NCBI RefSeq assembly: GCF_000218685.1
Contig: NW_006763296.1
Span: 362,715-426,714 of the forward strand
Reading direction: 5' to 3'
Origin: Serpula lacrymans var. lacrymans S7.9
Taxonomy: Eukaryota; Basidiomycota; Agaricomycetes; Boletales; Serpulaceae
DNA: 64,000 nt
Made by a program: the position numbers and the translations under genes. Position 1 is the stretch's first letter. Every line of letters starts with the position of its first letter. Below the pieces are notes generated by a model. That model searched no databases. It was not told the DNA's origin and was given only the letters and a program-made list of their open reading frames with translations. Positions 33,648 to 45,256 of the stretch are shown in pieces.

Positions 33648-34345
33648 GGTGGAGTACTGCAGCTCACGAAGCGACTTGGGTGGTATGTAGAGTGACGTGA
33701 TGACGTCTCCTACTCCTGTTATCGTGAGTTGCTGCAGGATGTGATGTTGCCCTCTACGGTCGCTTGCTCCTCAAGCTTCAAGTTGTAAATATATTTTTGT
33801 TATGGATGGGATTATGACCTTGATGTCCCTTGTGCTTGTTGCACTGAGAACAAGAATAGTTCTTGAGAATAGTCGCAGCGTTGTTCGCAACTCGATAACA
33901 GTCGATTGTGCCTATATTTACGGTATGCGATCTATATTAAACGGTCACTCGATCTATCGCCAGTCCTCTTCGCTTAGAAGTCTAGGCATGCTAAGAGCTG
34001 TCTGTGTGGCAATTGGTACTCTGACTGCACAGTATAGAACGGAATGTGACGAGCGGCAGTGAGACAGTTTTGAGGAAGACTGCGACGAGTCTCGCTGTCA
34101 TAACAATCTTGATTTGAATCATCGCGGAAGAAAACGATTATGATACGATCCAGAGTGCGGCGTGATCGGCTTGCGGGTATAAAAACTCCGTTTACAACTC
34201 CGTCAGCCAACTCGCTTCGTCGTCACACACCCGTCACCTCTTCACAACGATCTTTTCTCTTTAGACGTCTCTTCTGCTCTTCAGCACCAGAAAAAAAACC
34301 CAAACCCGCTTCAACACAAGCACTCCACTCTTTCTCTTCTACACC
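33648..34345. other. Intergenic region upstream of the GPI-protein gene
   Basis: It contains the PRMT5 3' flank and a promoter ending in a pyrimidine-rich CT tract before the ATG at 34346. A TATA box is listed separately. No gene is seen. Confidence 0.35.
34178..34185 (+). promoter_or_regulatory. TATA box of the GPI-anchored protein gene
   Basis: TATAAAAA lies 168 bases before the ATG and is followed by a C/T-rich stretch, the classical layout of strongly expressed fungal promoters. Confidence 0.6.
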
Positions 34346-35310
34346 ATGAAATCTTTTACCTTCGTAGCCGCTCTCATCTCCGTCCTTCCCGCCGTCTTGG
34401 GATTGACCATCAACACACCGTGAGTGGTTCCATAGAACACTTTGATTGATGACCAACTGACGTGGAACTTGAAAACTTTAGGAGCAACGTTGTTGTGTGT
34501 GGTAGGCCTTTTTTTCTTTCTTGGTGCTGACCGTATCGTTCGAGTCGTCTGACTGGTCATGTTCGTTCGTTGTTAGAACCCCAACAATTCACCTGGTCGG
34601 GCGGTGCTGCACCTTACTACCTATCTCTTGTTCCCGGTGGACAGTCCATGGCCTCGCCTGTGAGATTATTGTGTTCCTACCTTGCATCCATTTTTAAACA
34701 TCGGGGTTCGTAGATCAAGCAATTCCCCACTCAGTCCGGTACCGCGTACACGTGGAATGTTGATTTGCAAGCTGGCACCACCTTGTGAGTCGCGCCAAAC
34801 TTTTCTATGCTCGAAAAAACACTGATTTTGTTGCACAGCAACATCGCCCTCAAGGATAGCACTGGCGCTACTGCGTACTCTGACATTGTGACTATTCAGT
34901 CCGGTGGCAGCACAAGGTACGTGGTTGTTTTCACCCCCCGCTGTTATAGATACTTATTGATATCTTGCCTTGTAGCTGTGTGAACACCTCGGTTCAGGAG
35001 GGATCCGCTACCGCTGGAAGTGCTCCCCCCGCTACTGGTGGAAGCTCGCCTGCCACCGGTGGATCGTTAGTCTCATTTCCCCTCTGACATCTTGTGTTTG
35101 TATTGAATGACGAAATGTAGGTCGCCTTCCGCCACCACGGGTGGTTCTACTCCCTCTGGTAGCGCCTCGCCATCTTCTGGCTCCAGCGCCTCCGGCTCTG
35201 CTGCGCCCAGCTCTTCGAGCCCAAGCAGCAACGGTGGTGCCCGTCTCACCGTGTCCTCTGCTTTCGGCGTTGCTGGAATCATGGGTCTTGTCGGAGCAGT
35301 TCTTTTCTAA
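34346..35310 (+). CDS. Ser/Thr-rich GPI-anchored cell-wall protein
   Basis: Seven exons: 34346-34419, 34482-34501, 34577-34659, 34714-34784, 34839-34916, 34976-35065, 35121-35310, giving 201 residues. A signal peptide is clear (MKSFTFVAALISVLPAVLG). It is followed by a beta-rich domain of about 100 residues (QFTWSGGAAPYYLSLVPGG, TAYTWNVDLQAGTTF, NIALKDSTGATAYSD), which fits the Ser-Thr-rich GPI-anchored membrane family related to Kre9/Knh1. A Ser/Thr/Gly/Pro-rich stalk and a terminal hydrophobic segment (VAGIMGLVGAVLF) fit a GPI attachment signal. The product should be secreted and linked to plasma membrane or wall glucan. Exon 2 is 20 bases. Promoter has a TATA box. Confidence 0.85.
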
Positions 35311-35799
35311 TTTCCTGATATATCAGGCTTTATGATCCGACGGACACGAGTTTACTATACTATGGGACCTCATTTATGTTCACTCTGAATGCTACCTGTC
35401 ATTGCTTCGCCCTTATACCAGATCATCATTTAGTGACCTTACCTGTTACGGCTCGCAGTCTAAGCTCGATTTGTTATTTTACGATATATGTGAGACGACG
35501 TACTGGTCGCAAGCGAGTAATCTGACCAGAATTTCTGTGATGATATGCCATTGTGGGAAATGGGAAGTTCGATTCAGCAGTGATCGGAAGTAATTCGTGG
35601 ATCACGTGCGGTGTCGCGTAGACGAGAGGTCTGTTTTTGGTTGTGTAGGTCGGGCTAGCTCTGCTTCAAGTTGTTTGCGCGTCTTTTTTCCGCCAAAGCC
35701 TTTCAAACTTGACTTTATACATTCAAGCTTGTTCTCTTCAAACCATATTCTTCCTCAAAAAGACGCGCACGTTCTCTACTATTTCTTTTTCCTTTAACC
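35311..35799. other. Intergenic region before the giant acidic-protein gene
   Basis: About 490 bases with 3' flank sequence, then a C/T-rich leader ending TTTAACC just before the ATG at 35800. No gene is supported; short frames have no domain content. Confidence 0.35.
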
Positions 35800-38700
35800 A
35801 TGGCCACTGTCTCTGACGCCGACGGAGGACATGACCACGTCAACGACGTGTTGCAACAGATAACGAATGGCGAGACTGGGAACGGCGTTGCTGATCCCAG
35901 TTACAAGCTACATGACTCAGTCGCGAAGCAAGAAGCTCACGACGATCTCGAAGGGGGTTCTCTTTCACAGAACGCGCTTGCAGGAGAGGCCACCAATGCC
36001 GATGCATTGTCTGGCAAGGAGAACTTGGTAGAGGCCACTATCAATCACACTCAGGAGTCGCACGAGCCCACTGAGAACGATGTATGCCACGTCTTTTCCT
36101 TTGTGAATGATCTTTCCAGGCTAAATCTTTGTGTCTTTGTGTAGAGCACTGTGGACGATGCTGCGCAGGCGACGCCAGATCAGGTGGCAGTTCCTGAGTT
36201 TGATTCGCTCATGGACGTTGCTTCACAACTCAATAGCGTGGAGGTGCTCGCTGAGGTTGTCCCACAGGAGGACGAACAAAGTTTACAATACGAAGACGAA
36301 GAGTCTGTCGCGACTGAGGCGACACTGGATGTGACTGATGATGCCCAGGTACAGTCGGAGAGTGCCGTCGACGAAGCAGCTTTGTCTAACACTAAGGTGT
36401 TTATACTTCTTGTTAATGCGTCCCCCGCGTCATCATCATGGCCTCACACACCTCATTTGCAGGACTCGTCTCCCGCCACGTTCTCAGCGCAGGACGAGAT
36501 ATCCGCATCAGTGGAGGCCGATCCTGTGCTCGCCAACGCCGAAATGTCTTCATATGCTGAAGATACGTCAGTGCGAGAAGATCCGGCGGTGGCAGAGGTT
36601 GATGAAATCTTATCCGGCTCTGCCAACGTGGAAGAAAGTACCGAGGACTTAGCCGAGATTGCGGCACCTCAAGAAGTTGCTGATAAGGTGGAAGCCACCG
36701 TTGCAGCAAATGAAGCCGCGGAGGAGAAGATCTATGCCGAGTTTGCAGATACCGTCAATGAGGTAGGCAGGTTGATTTGTATGGATGGTTGTGGCTGGAA
36801 TTGACGATCTGTGTAGGTGTCCCTCGATTCTGAAGCTACTCTTCTGGATGCAGCGGAGGTCGCAGTCCCGGTTGAGGAGGAGCCTATTCACATGGAGGAG
36901 CCTGTCTCGCCTTTGGTCCCAAGGGCTCCTGAGGCAGAGGAACCGCCTATCGCTGTTGAGGAGACAGTGACTGAGGTCCAACCGATTACAGAAGCATCCG
37001 TTCCAGAACCTGTAGAGGCAACCCCTGATGCCTCAGAGACCGTCGAAGAAGTCATTGTACAAGCTGCAGAAAGTCTGGCAGAAGTCCCGCTAGAGACGGC
37101 CCGAGACGTATCAGAACCTTCCTCCGCTCAGCCATTCATCGATGTAGAGGCTGTGGTAGACGTTCCTTCTGCCGCGATAAAGGAAGGAGGGGAAGTGGTC
37201 CAAGTGCCAGAGTCGCCTGTTCAGACACCTGTCGCAGACGCCACCGTTGTTGAGTTGGTTGCAGAAGATCCCATCGTTGAATCGTCTGAAGTCTTGGAGG
37301 AAGTCACTGTTCCCGTTGCTGTTCAGGAGGAAGAAGTATTTTTGGCTGAACCATCAGAGGACGTTGCAGCATCCGAATCCCGGCCCATAACAGAAACTGT
37401 CACTGTTGCAGATGATATTCCTGTCGAGCCTTTGACAGAAGATCTCAAAGCCTCTGAAGTTGTAGAGGAAGTCACTCCTCCCGTCATAGTTGAGGAGGAA
37501 GAGACATTGACGGAGTCGGTAGAGGATCTTACAGTGTCCGAATCCCATGTTATCGCAGAGGAAGCTCCTATAGAGCCGACGGTGGAAGAATCGGCAGTCG
37601 AAGAACAGGAGCCTACCATTTCTGCAGCTGGCGATGATACCACAGCAAGTGCCATTCCCGACGCGTCGGAAGCTAGTGAACAAGTTATCGATTCTGCTAT
37701 CGAGGTAACTGAAGAACTGCCTGCTGAGGTCTCGAGTGTAACTCCCCCAGAATCTCAGTCTATTGAACCAACTGTAAAAGATGTCGTCCCCGATGCATCA
37801 GAGGCTATCGAAAAAGGCATAGCCTCCACTGCGGCAACTCAAGAAGAGCCGCCTACTGAGCTCCTTGCGGAGGATTTGGCGGTAGAGGAAGCTCAGGACC
37901 CCGAGCTACCCATCCCTGCAGTCGATATTGCCCCTGAGCCAGTGACCGAAACTTTCACCGTGGAGTCCCATGATTCTGCAGTAATCGTCGAAGAGCAGAC
38001 ACCTGTCGAGTCCGCAGAAGTATCTTCAGATCCGTCTTCGGAGACTGCCACTACCGTTGAAACCGCTGTCGCAATGGAAGATGTCATCGCGGAGTTGAAG
38101 CCGGAAGAGCAAGCTGTCGAAGAGTTAGAGTCATCCAGTAATGCAGCGGATGTCCAATTTGATATCATCACTGATTCAGCGGTAGAAGATTCCGAAGGGC
38201 TTAGCAATGTGGTGCCAGAGGTTGTGTCGTTCTCAGACGTTAAACCTACCGAACCTTCTCTTGTGGAGGATGTGACGCCTCTGGCGGACTCAGCTGGAGA
38301 GGCTCCCGAGGCAGACTCATTTGACAACGGTTCTTCCGTAGCTGAACCAGCAGAGGTAGTACCTGAATCTATCGCAATCCTTGATACGATAACAGACGCA
38401 GAAATCCCTGTCGTCGAAGCGACACAATCCTTCACAGTCACCCCTGAAACTCCCGCTTTCCTATCTGCAGATGGTATCACCGCCGACTCGGTCGTTCCCG
38501 TTGAGGAACCCGTAGAAGCCTCTAGTGAAGAACCAACCGAAAGTGGTCCTGCAATTCAAGAAAACGTTGAGGCTGTACTTCCCGTCGAGCTAGAGCTGCT
38601 GCCAGAACCAGAACCTTCCTTCTCTTCAATAAATGCCGACATACTGGAAGAAAGTCCAGAGGCTGAACCTGTACCTGTCGCAGAGGACATTGCTGCTGCC

Positions 38701-41700
38701 ATTACAACCGAACAATCGGTTACTGAGGAAGCAGCACCGATTGATGTCGAACACGACCAAGGCACTTCTGCTGCAACTGATGCCCCTTCGGAGACCGAGG
38801 CACCTGTTCTAGAAGCAGAGACAATCACGTCATCTTCAGAACCAGTTGAAGCAGTGGAAATCCCTATTAAGGACGAGGATGTCGAAGGGGACCTGAAGTT
38901 GGCTCAAGATAGCGTAGCTGATGTGCTGATTACTGACTCTCAAGTCTCTGAAGAAGAAATTGCACCAGAGGACACTACAATTCCCCTGCAAGAGGAGAGT
39001 GTTCTGGAGTCGGTTGCAGAGCGTGACGCCCCTCTTGCTCCAATGACTGATACGATCGACTCTGGTGTGGATGTTGTGTCTACCGTGAAGAGCGAAGCCG
39101 CTTCAGTTGATGAGGCGGTAGCAGACTCTATCGATAAGGAGGTCGAGGAAACCGCTGCCGCTCCAGATGTTGTGGCACTGGAGGAGACCGAAGACGCTGC
39201 CATTGAGGAACAACTTTCCGCGCAACCGTCCGAACTGGCCACTGCTACTGTAGAATCGCAAACTTCTGTTGCAGAACCCGAACTCACTATCGTTGAATCA
39301 GCAGTCGACGAGACACTGCCGATCGTACCTTCAGACACACCTGATGTCGCGGTAGAAACTATCTCGGAAGAAAAGGTAGACGCTGTTGAAGAAGTCCTCG
39401 GAGCAGCTAGCTCGGAAAGCGAGGTCAACCCCACCGAAGTGGATATCGTTGAGAGTGAGAAGAGCACAGATGACGATGAAATACAGGTAGCGGCCATTGA
39501 AGCAGTTGTACAAAGCGAAGAGGGAGTCTCTGCTCTTACAAGCAAAGAAGAAGTCTCGGTAGCAGAACAAGTGCCCCAGGAAATTAAAGAGGTGGATACT
39601 ATAGATGTCGAGGAAGCGACCGAAGTGATACCGGACGGTGCTGATGAAACAGAGACCTCTCTGGCTGTCGAACAATCAACAGCGACGGAAGGTGACAAAG
39701 CCGAATTGGACCTTGTTGAAGAAGCTGTAGTCTCCCATGACGAAACGCGCCTACCTGAGCCAGAGCCAGTTATCGCTGATGAGGTGGAGAACGCACGCCC
39801 TGAAGCCGAAATCCAGGAGGTTATTTCTAACATCCATTCCGAGTCGGCTGAAACGCAAGAGTCTCATGATATACCGTCGGCTGTCGATCTAGTCCAATCC
39901 CAATTCAACGAGGTGTCACTTGAAGCTGAATTGCATGCCTCTGGAATAGACGATGTGCCACGAGACGAGGAGGTACACGTCCAGGAGCCAATCATTGCCG
40001 AGGAACTAGATGTGGTTCAAGAAACGCTTGCGACAGAACATCAATCTGAACCCGAAGACATGCGCGATATTACAACTAATAGCGAGTTATCTCCCGAGCT
40101 GAATATTCGCGAAGAACAGAAGTCCGACGAATCTGAGATACAACCAGTGGACATTCCGGAGCCATCTATGCTTGCGCCAAATGTGCAAGCGACCACAGAA
40201 GATGGCGTGGTCGGTTATCAGTTCAATGAGAGCGTATCAGACGTTCAGCCTAAGGAGAATTCAGAGGGCCGTGAACAAACCGACGAGGCCGATAAAGAGG
40301 TAAGCACAGTGAAGCCGACGCAAATGTTTGTGACTCTTTGGTCTCATGCTGTCCCGATGTTTTTATAGATCCCCTTGTCTGCTAGCCTTCATATTGCAAC
40401 AGAAATCGAACGTCCCAAGTCACCATGGACTCCATCTTACAGTGTCACAACTCAAGGTCCCGGTATCTCTGACAAGGCGGCTGTCGAAGGTGAAGTGCAG
40501 TTGTCTGCAGTTTCTCCTGCAGTAGTTGTATCGGAGGAAGCTGGAATTGAACCAAACAACGAGCTGCCTGCCGCCTCAGACAGTGAGGAAAGTGGAAAGG
40601 TGTTCCTACCCACTCTGATTATAACGCCTCAAGCTGTGAGTTTTGTTTCCAGGCTGTTTTAGCTGCTTACTGACTGTTACTCACATCATTATCCTAGGTG
40701 AGACCCGGAGAATCGCTTCTCGGTGAGGATGGCAGTGAGTCACGACCAAGGTCGCCTTGGACTCCTTCATACTCTGTTATGAGGCAAGGTAGCGTCTCAC
40801 CACGCATACCAGAAGTAGAGCTTCCCCCCACCGTCGTTCCAGAAAAGGAAGAAGCATGGACACCCTCGTACTCTGTTACTAGGCAAGGCAGCGTGTCTCC
40901 ACGCATACCAGAAGTAGAGCTTCCTCCCAGCGTTGTTCCAGAAAAGGACGAACCAACGATCTCAGCCGAAGTTCCTTTGATTGTAGCCTCTGAAACTGTG
41001 TCAGAGCCACTGGAAGCACTTGTTGCCGACAAGATCAGTGATGAGCATTCAGCTCCAGCGATAGTAGGTAACGAGGTCGTCGACGTTTTGGAGGAAACCA
41101 ATGAGCGCCAAGCCGATGAAGTCAATGTAGTAGAATCACATCCTACTGTCATACTCGAACGTGAAGTGCAGGTTAGCATGCTCATCACATGCATATGAGC
41201 TACTTACTTACATTACCTACAGACTACTGAGCCAGAGTCGAGTATTACGCCATCTGCCTCTCTCCTGACGGCTCAAGAGGAGCCGGTCATAGACAGACCA
41301 AAGTCTCCCTGGACGCCCTCATACTCGGTCACCAGACAAGGAACAGGGCTGTCCGATGTGGAAGCCGGCCACGAAGAAGCAGAACTTGATAAGCTTGAGC
41401 AGCTACCCGAGCCGATCACCAATGCTCCTGAACAAGACACACCAGCCGCTAACGGCATCAATGGAGCACGAACTCATACAGACAGCGAACCCTCCCTTGG
41501 AGGTTTCTCTTCTCAAAATGCTGCTGCAGCTGCGGAAATACCCGTCACACCTGAAGTTAAGATCTATTCTGTGGAAGATGATGAGAATACCGAGTCATGC
41601 CAAACATTCCCCACCGCTGAGGACTCTGAAGACGCAATTCATAAATTAAGTCAGAAGTAAGCTGCTCGACTCTTTTCTATTGTGCATTGGTTGATTGTCA

Positions 41701-42002
41701 TTGTTAGACCTAGTCTCGCCACCGTAGATGAACTCAATAGCACTGACGGTCCTTCTCTTCATATCGAGATTCCCACCAGCGCTTCAAGCCGGAAGAGATT
41801 AGAATCCACAACTTCGTCACGGTTCTTCCCTGGCGGGTGGTTCTCATCTTCGCCCAAAGTCCCAGAAGAGGGGCGCACTTCGCTCGATGTTGCTGCAGGC
41901 GAATTCATATCAAAGTCTGCGGAAACCACACCAACGACACCCATGCCGACTGCCGTGGAGGAAGACTCGGAGAAGAAGGCACGTTGGTGCACCATCATGT
42001 AA
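35800..42002 (+). CDS. Very large acidic protein with C-terminal CaaX motif
   Basis: Eight exons: 35800-36081, 36145-36396, 36463-36762, 36817-40299, 40369-40635, 40698-41171, 41223-41656, 41708-42002, giving 1,928 residues. Exon 4 alone encodes 1,161 residues. The composition is dominated by Glu, Val, Ala, Ser, Thr, Pro and Asp with almost no aromatic residues, and degenerate units of the type VEEVT/EEPVE/AEPVE repeat throughout; it should be disordered. In the last quarter a motif centred on WTPSYSV recurs four times (Trp near residues 1459, 1549, 1582, 1716), preceded by RPKSP or RPRSP in three of the four and followed by QG. The protein ends KKARWCTIM, a CaaX box with a basic patch, so farnesylation and membrane anchoring are inferred. 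I do not recognise a named family. The 66-base second intron is in frame and might be retained. Confidence 0.8.
40758..40955 (+). repeat. 99-bp tandem duplication inside the giant gene
   Basis: Two adjacent 99-base units (40758-40856 and 40857-40955) encode near-identical 33-residue blocks beginning WTPSYSV and containing SPRIPEVELPP. Differences are few and mainly synonymous or conservative, which suggests a recent duplication. Confidence 0.85.
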
Positions 42003-42299
42003 GAAGAGAAAGTATACGCTTCGCAGTTTTTGTTTTGTCCAGAAATCCTTCGTTTTTTACGATCTTTTACGATTCTTCGATGACCCCCATATGAATACCT
42101 TTTGCTTCCAAATTGGATTTAACTCCTACTCACTTTTGCATTTGCAAACTTACTAATCTTCGCAACCTTGATAACTTCTGCCATCCCCTCTCACGAATCA
42201 TGCTGAATACCTTGTCGAGATACATAGAGGCAATTATTTTTTTCGTAATCATACTTTCTGTGTACGTAACATATTTTGCTTATGGGAACAATTATCAAG
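42003..42299. other. 3' flank of the giant gene up to the tRNA
   Basis: AT-rich sequence with T-runs, presumably the 3' UTR; nothing else is seen. Confidence 0.3.
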
Positions 42300-42388
42300 C
42301 CGACTTTAGCTCAGTTGGAAGAGCGCGAGACTGTAATTGGTTAACATATGACATCTTGAGGTCGCCTGTTCGAGCCAGGCAAGTCGGA
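42300..42388 (+). tRNA. tRNA-Tyr (GTA) with a 16-base intron
   Basis: CCGACTT pairs with AAGTCGG as a 7-bp acceptor stem. The A box (TAGCTCAGTTGG) and T arm (GCCTG/CAGGC around TTCGAGC) are intact, and the anticodon stem is CGAGA/TCTTG. The anticodon GTA is at 42333-42335. The intron (42337-42352) starts one base 3' of the anticodon, the standard nuclear tRNA position. A TTTTT run follows the gene within about 10 bases as the Pol III terminator. Confidence 0.93.
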
Positions 42389-42535
42389 TATATTTTTCAA
42401 TTCCCGCCTTTTTTTCCCGTTACTTTCTGAATCTATTCAACATCCGTCAGAAATGTTATTGATCTCAGTGTACATGCAGCAACAATTAGCAATGCTATAG
42501 TCCGGACCATAGAGCATGAGTACAATGCATCCTAT

Positions 42536-45256
42536 TTAGTGTTTAAGCTCCACGAAAAGATTGACAGCCATAAGTATAATGTATGATACAATAAGGAAAA
42601 TACCCCATTTTCGAGGCAGAAAATATGCGTTGAGTGGGACGACTACTAGTGTGATTACGAGGAGCAATAGGAGCCCTATCGTACTCACGAAGAGCGTTGG
42701 TGTAAAATGCAAGCTATATGGTTGAGCGGTTTTGCTTATGATATAGGAGCCAGAAATGCCGACACCGAGAAGAATGTTGAGCATTGGTCCACCAAAGCAG
42801 GCGGAGAAGCCCATGATGGGAGCGAATACCTAATTTAAGGTTTGGTAAGATGGGATAAGACGACGATTACGAAGAGACACATACAGCTACGCTGGTGTTG
42901 GCAACTAGGTCAGCAAGTGAATTTCCAACGGCGAAGACAGTCAGGCCAATGATGGCATCTGATAATCCAAAAATGAAACCGAAAGCCTAGATACCGCAAG
43001 AGCATATATGATGAAAATCTAGGGTTATGCATAATGGTAGCAAAGGAACGAACCTGAAGCACGTTGACCACCTCGTCTGCGATAGCCATTATCCACACAA
43101 CGGCAACGATGAATCCCATTGAACACCGCGCCATTTGCGAGGGAGGAGAATTGCCTTTATCAGCAAGGACAATCACGAGGAGGCCTAACGCTGATCCCCC
43201 GATTGCGGTTGCGATTAAGAGCCAGTTCAGCTGCTTCGTCCCACCTGAAACTCAATCAGTCAACGGGAAAAAATGCCCACAATTTGAAAGGGCTTACTGA
43301 ACAATACGCTGACACAGAACAATGGTCCAAATGCACACTGCGCAGCGGTGAGCCACTTGTTAAATTTCATTTCGTGCATGTCCTCCATAACTTCCTCTTC
43401 CGCGATCAACACACGCTCTATGCCTTCCTCTTCAAAGTCAATCAAGTGGCTCTCAGCGGCGCCTCGGTAATGTAACTTCTCCTCAGACGCACCACAACAG
43501 TCATATGGCATCACTACGACGGGGAGAGTCAGCGTTAGTACCAGCACTGCAGGGGCTGCAAATAGAGCAGCTATCTTCCCCAGGAGTGTCTTTGACCGGA
43601 AATGATGTACCGCAGGGAATAGGACATGATATGTGCGGCAGATGGCCCACCAAATGCGCTGCCGAGAAGTTGGGGGTGAATATATCTCTACCTCCGTGCC
43701 CTCGTCCGATGTCGTTGGAGAGGCAGGCGTGCGCGAAATGGATGGTACCGAGGGAGCAGTCATTGGAGTTGGTGTACCATCTTCTAGGTTACGCTCGCGA
43801 TTCGTATCATCTACATCTTCTGCGAGCACAGAGTTAACCATTAAACGCGGCGAGCGATCGTTTAAGGGAACACCAAGCGCTGCGTCCCATGGGTCTATTT
43901 CTCGAGTTGGGGTGTGGGAGCCGGAACGTCTACGGCGATGGTAGTGGCCACCTGCGTAAGGTGTAATGGGACTGTCAAATATACTCAATGAAGAGGAGGA
44001 AGCTTGGTTCTGAAGTGATGCAACGACCTGACGGAATTCAAGGGCGCCGACTAGGGAGAAGGAGGGCATTTGGGTAATATGTGGGGTTGCAGGTGGTGGC
44101 GATGGTGTTCGCGAATGTGGCCGTGGTGGAAGGTCCGTTTGAAGGCCTAGGCGCATAGGTCCTGGATGTGAGATCGCGCGAGCCCGACCAACTGGTGGGG
44201 CAGCGAAAGAGGGCACAGTCAGTGAATTGGACAACGCATGTGATTGAACAAACGATGTTGCTTCAGCCTGACATCAGCATTTTAGTGGGACAAAGAAATC
44301 CGTTCACTCACGTTCATCTCTATAGGGATCCTCGTCATGAAATGATGGCAATGTAGCATCATCGTCATCTCCATACTCTGCACGTATCAATGCTTCTATG
44401 CGCCGTTTGCGTTCTTGCCTGCGCTCCCACCAACTGCCCACGATAACTACGAGAGCATATATAATGTACAGAACGACAAGTGCACCGGCTTCCCAGCTGT
44501 GTATCTGTCCATCCCAGAGAATGACGAGCAATAACCCTACTGCAGCAGTGAAAAAGCCGACGTCACGTATGAATGGAACTTTATCGACTCTGAATGGCTT
44601 GATGATGCACATTGAGCCGACGACACACGAGACAATGAATGATGCTGCACCGAGCAGCTCGCCGATAGCCAGACTACCGGAGTTGGCACGCATGGCAGAG
44701 AAAGTAGAGAAGACATCTGGACTGCCATTTCCAAACGCAAGGAAAGTGACACCTGCAACGTTCTCGTCCAGACCGAGGAGCTGAGCTATTGTCGCAAGAT
44801 TAGGGGTAAAGAAGTCGGAAGCACTGATCCCGAGGGTCGAGAAAAGGAAGAAGAGCCAGAAGAGGAGAGCTGTGAAGATAAGAGGGCGTGTTGCGGCATC
44901 AGCACAGAAATACATTTGTAGATATGGTATCGACAATGCGGTGGTTGAAGCTGGGCAGTCCTTCCATACGTGTGTGCACTGATCAGTTACATGTGTGTAA
45001 TCCAATGGTCGACACTGCACAGTCCATTCCATGGCATCAGCTAATACTCTGGTTATCGAGGAAGACTCACAACGTTTTCGGTCGATGTTATATTAGTATA
45101 GATACCATCTGAAAAGACACTTCTTTTCAACATCTGGAGGTTTTGGGAGCGGGCAAACTGGCTCTCGTAGGGTTCGCCATAGCGAGTTTGTGCCAGGAGG
45201 ATACAGTTGATGATGAGCGCGGTGACGAATACGAACTTTGCTTCTCCTGAAGACAT
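42536..45256 (-). CDS. Sodium/calcium exchanger, NCLX/NCKX6 type
   Basis: Six exons on the minus strand: 45071-45256, 44312-45014, 43298-44260, 43054-43244, 42885-42986, 42536-42829, giving 812 residues. The alpha-1 repeat is FLAFGNGSPDVFSTFSAM with ELLGAASFIVSCVVG after it. The alpha-2 repeat is GLTVFAVGNSLADLVANTSVA with FGGPMLNILLGVG. These acidic/polar repeats bind Ca2+ and Na+. About eleven or more hydrophobic helices flank a long cytosolic loop (roughly residues 295-500) rich in Ser/Pro. The N-terminus has a hydrophobic segment and a Cys-rich ectodomain. Homologues act in mitochondria (animals) or in vacuole and other endomembranes (fungi); location is not decided by sequence. The ATG at 45256 is the only one giving the full N-terminus. 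Confidence 0.88.

Noticed and set aside
38940..39833. A 297-codon Ser-rich frame antisense to the giant acidic gene
   Set aside because: It is the mirror of the Glu/Val/Ala-rich codons (reverse of GAA/GTC/GCT-type codons) and has no own promoter or domain.
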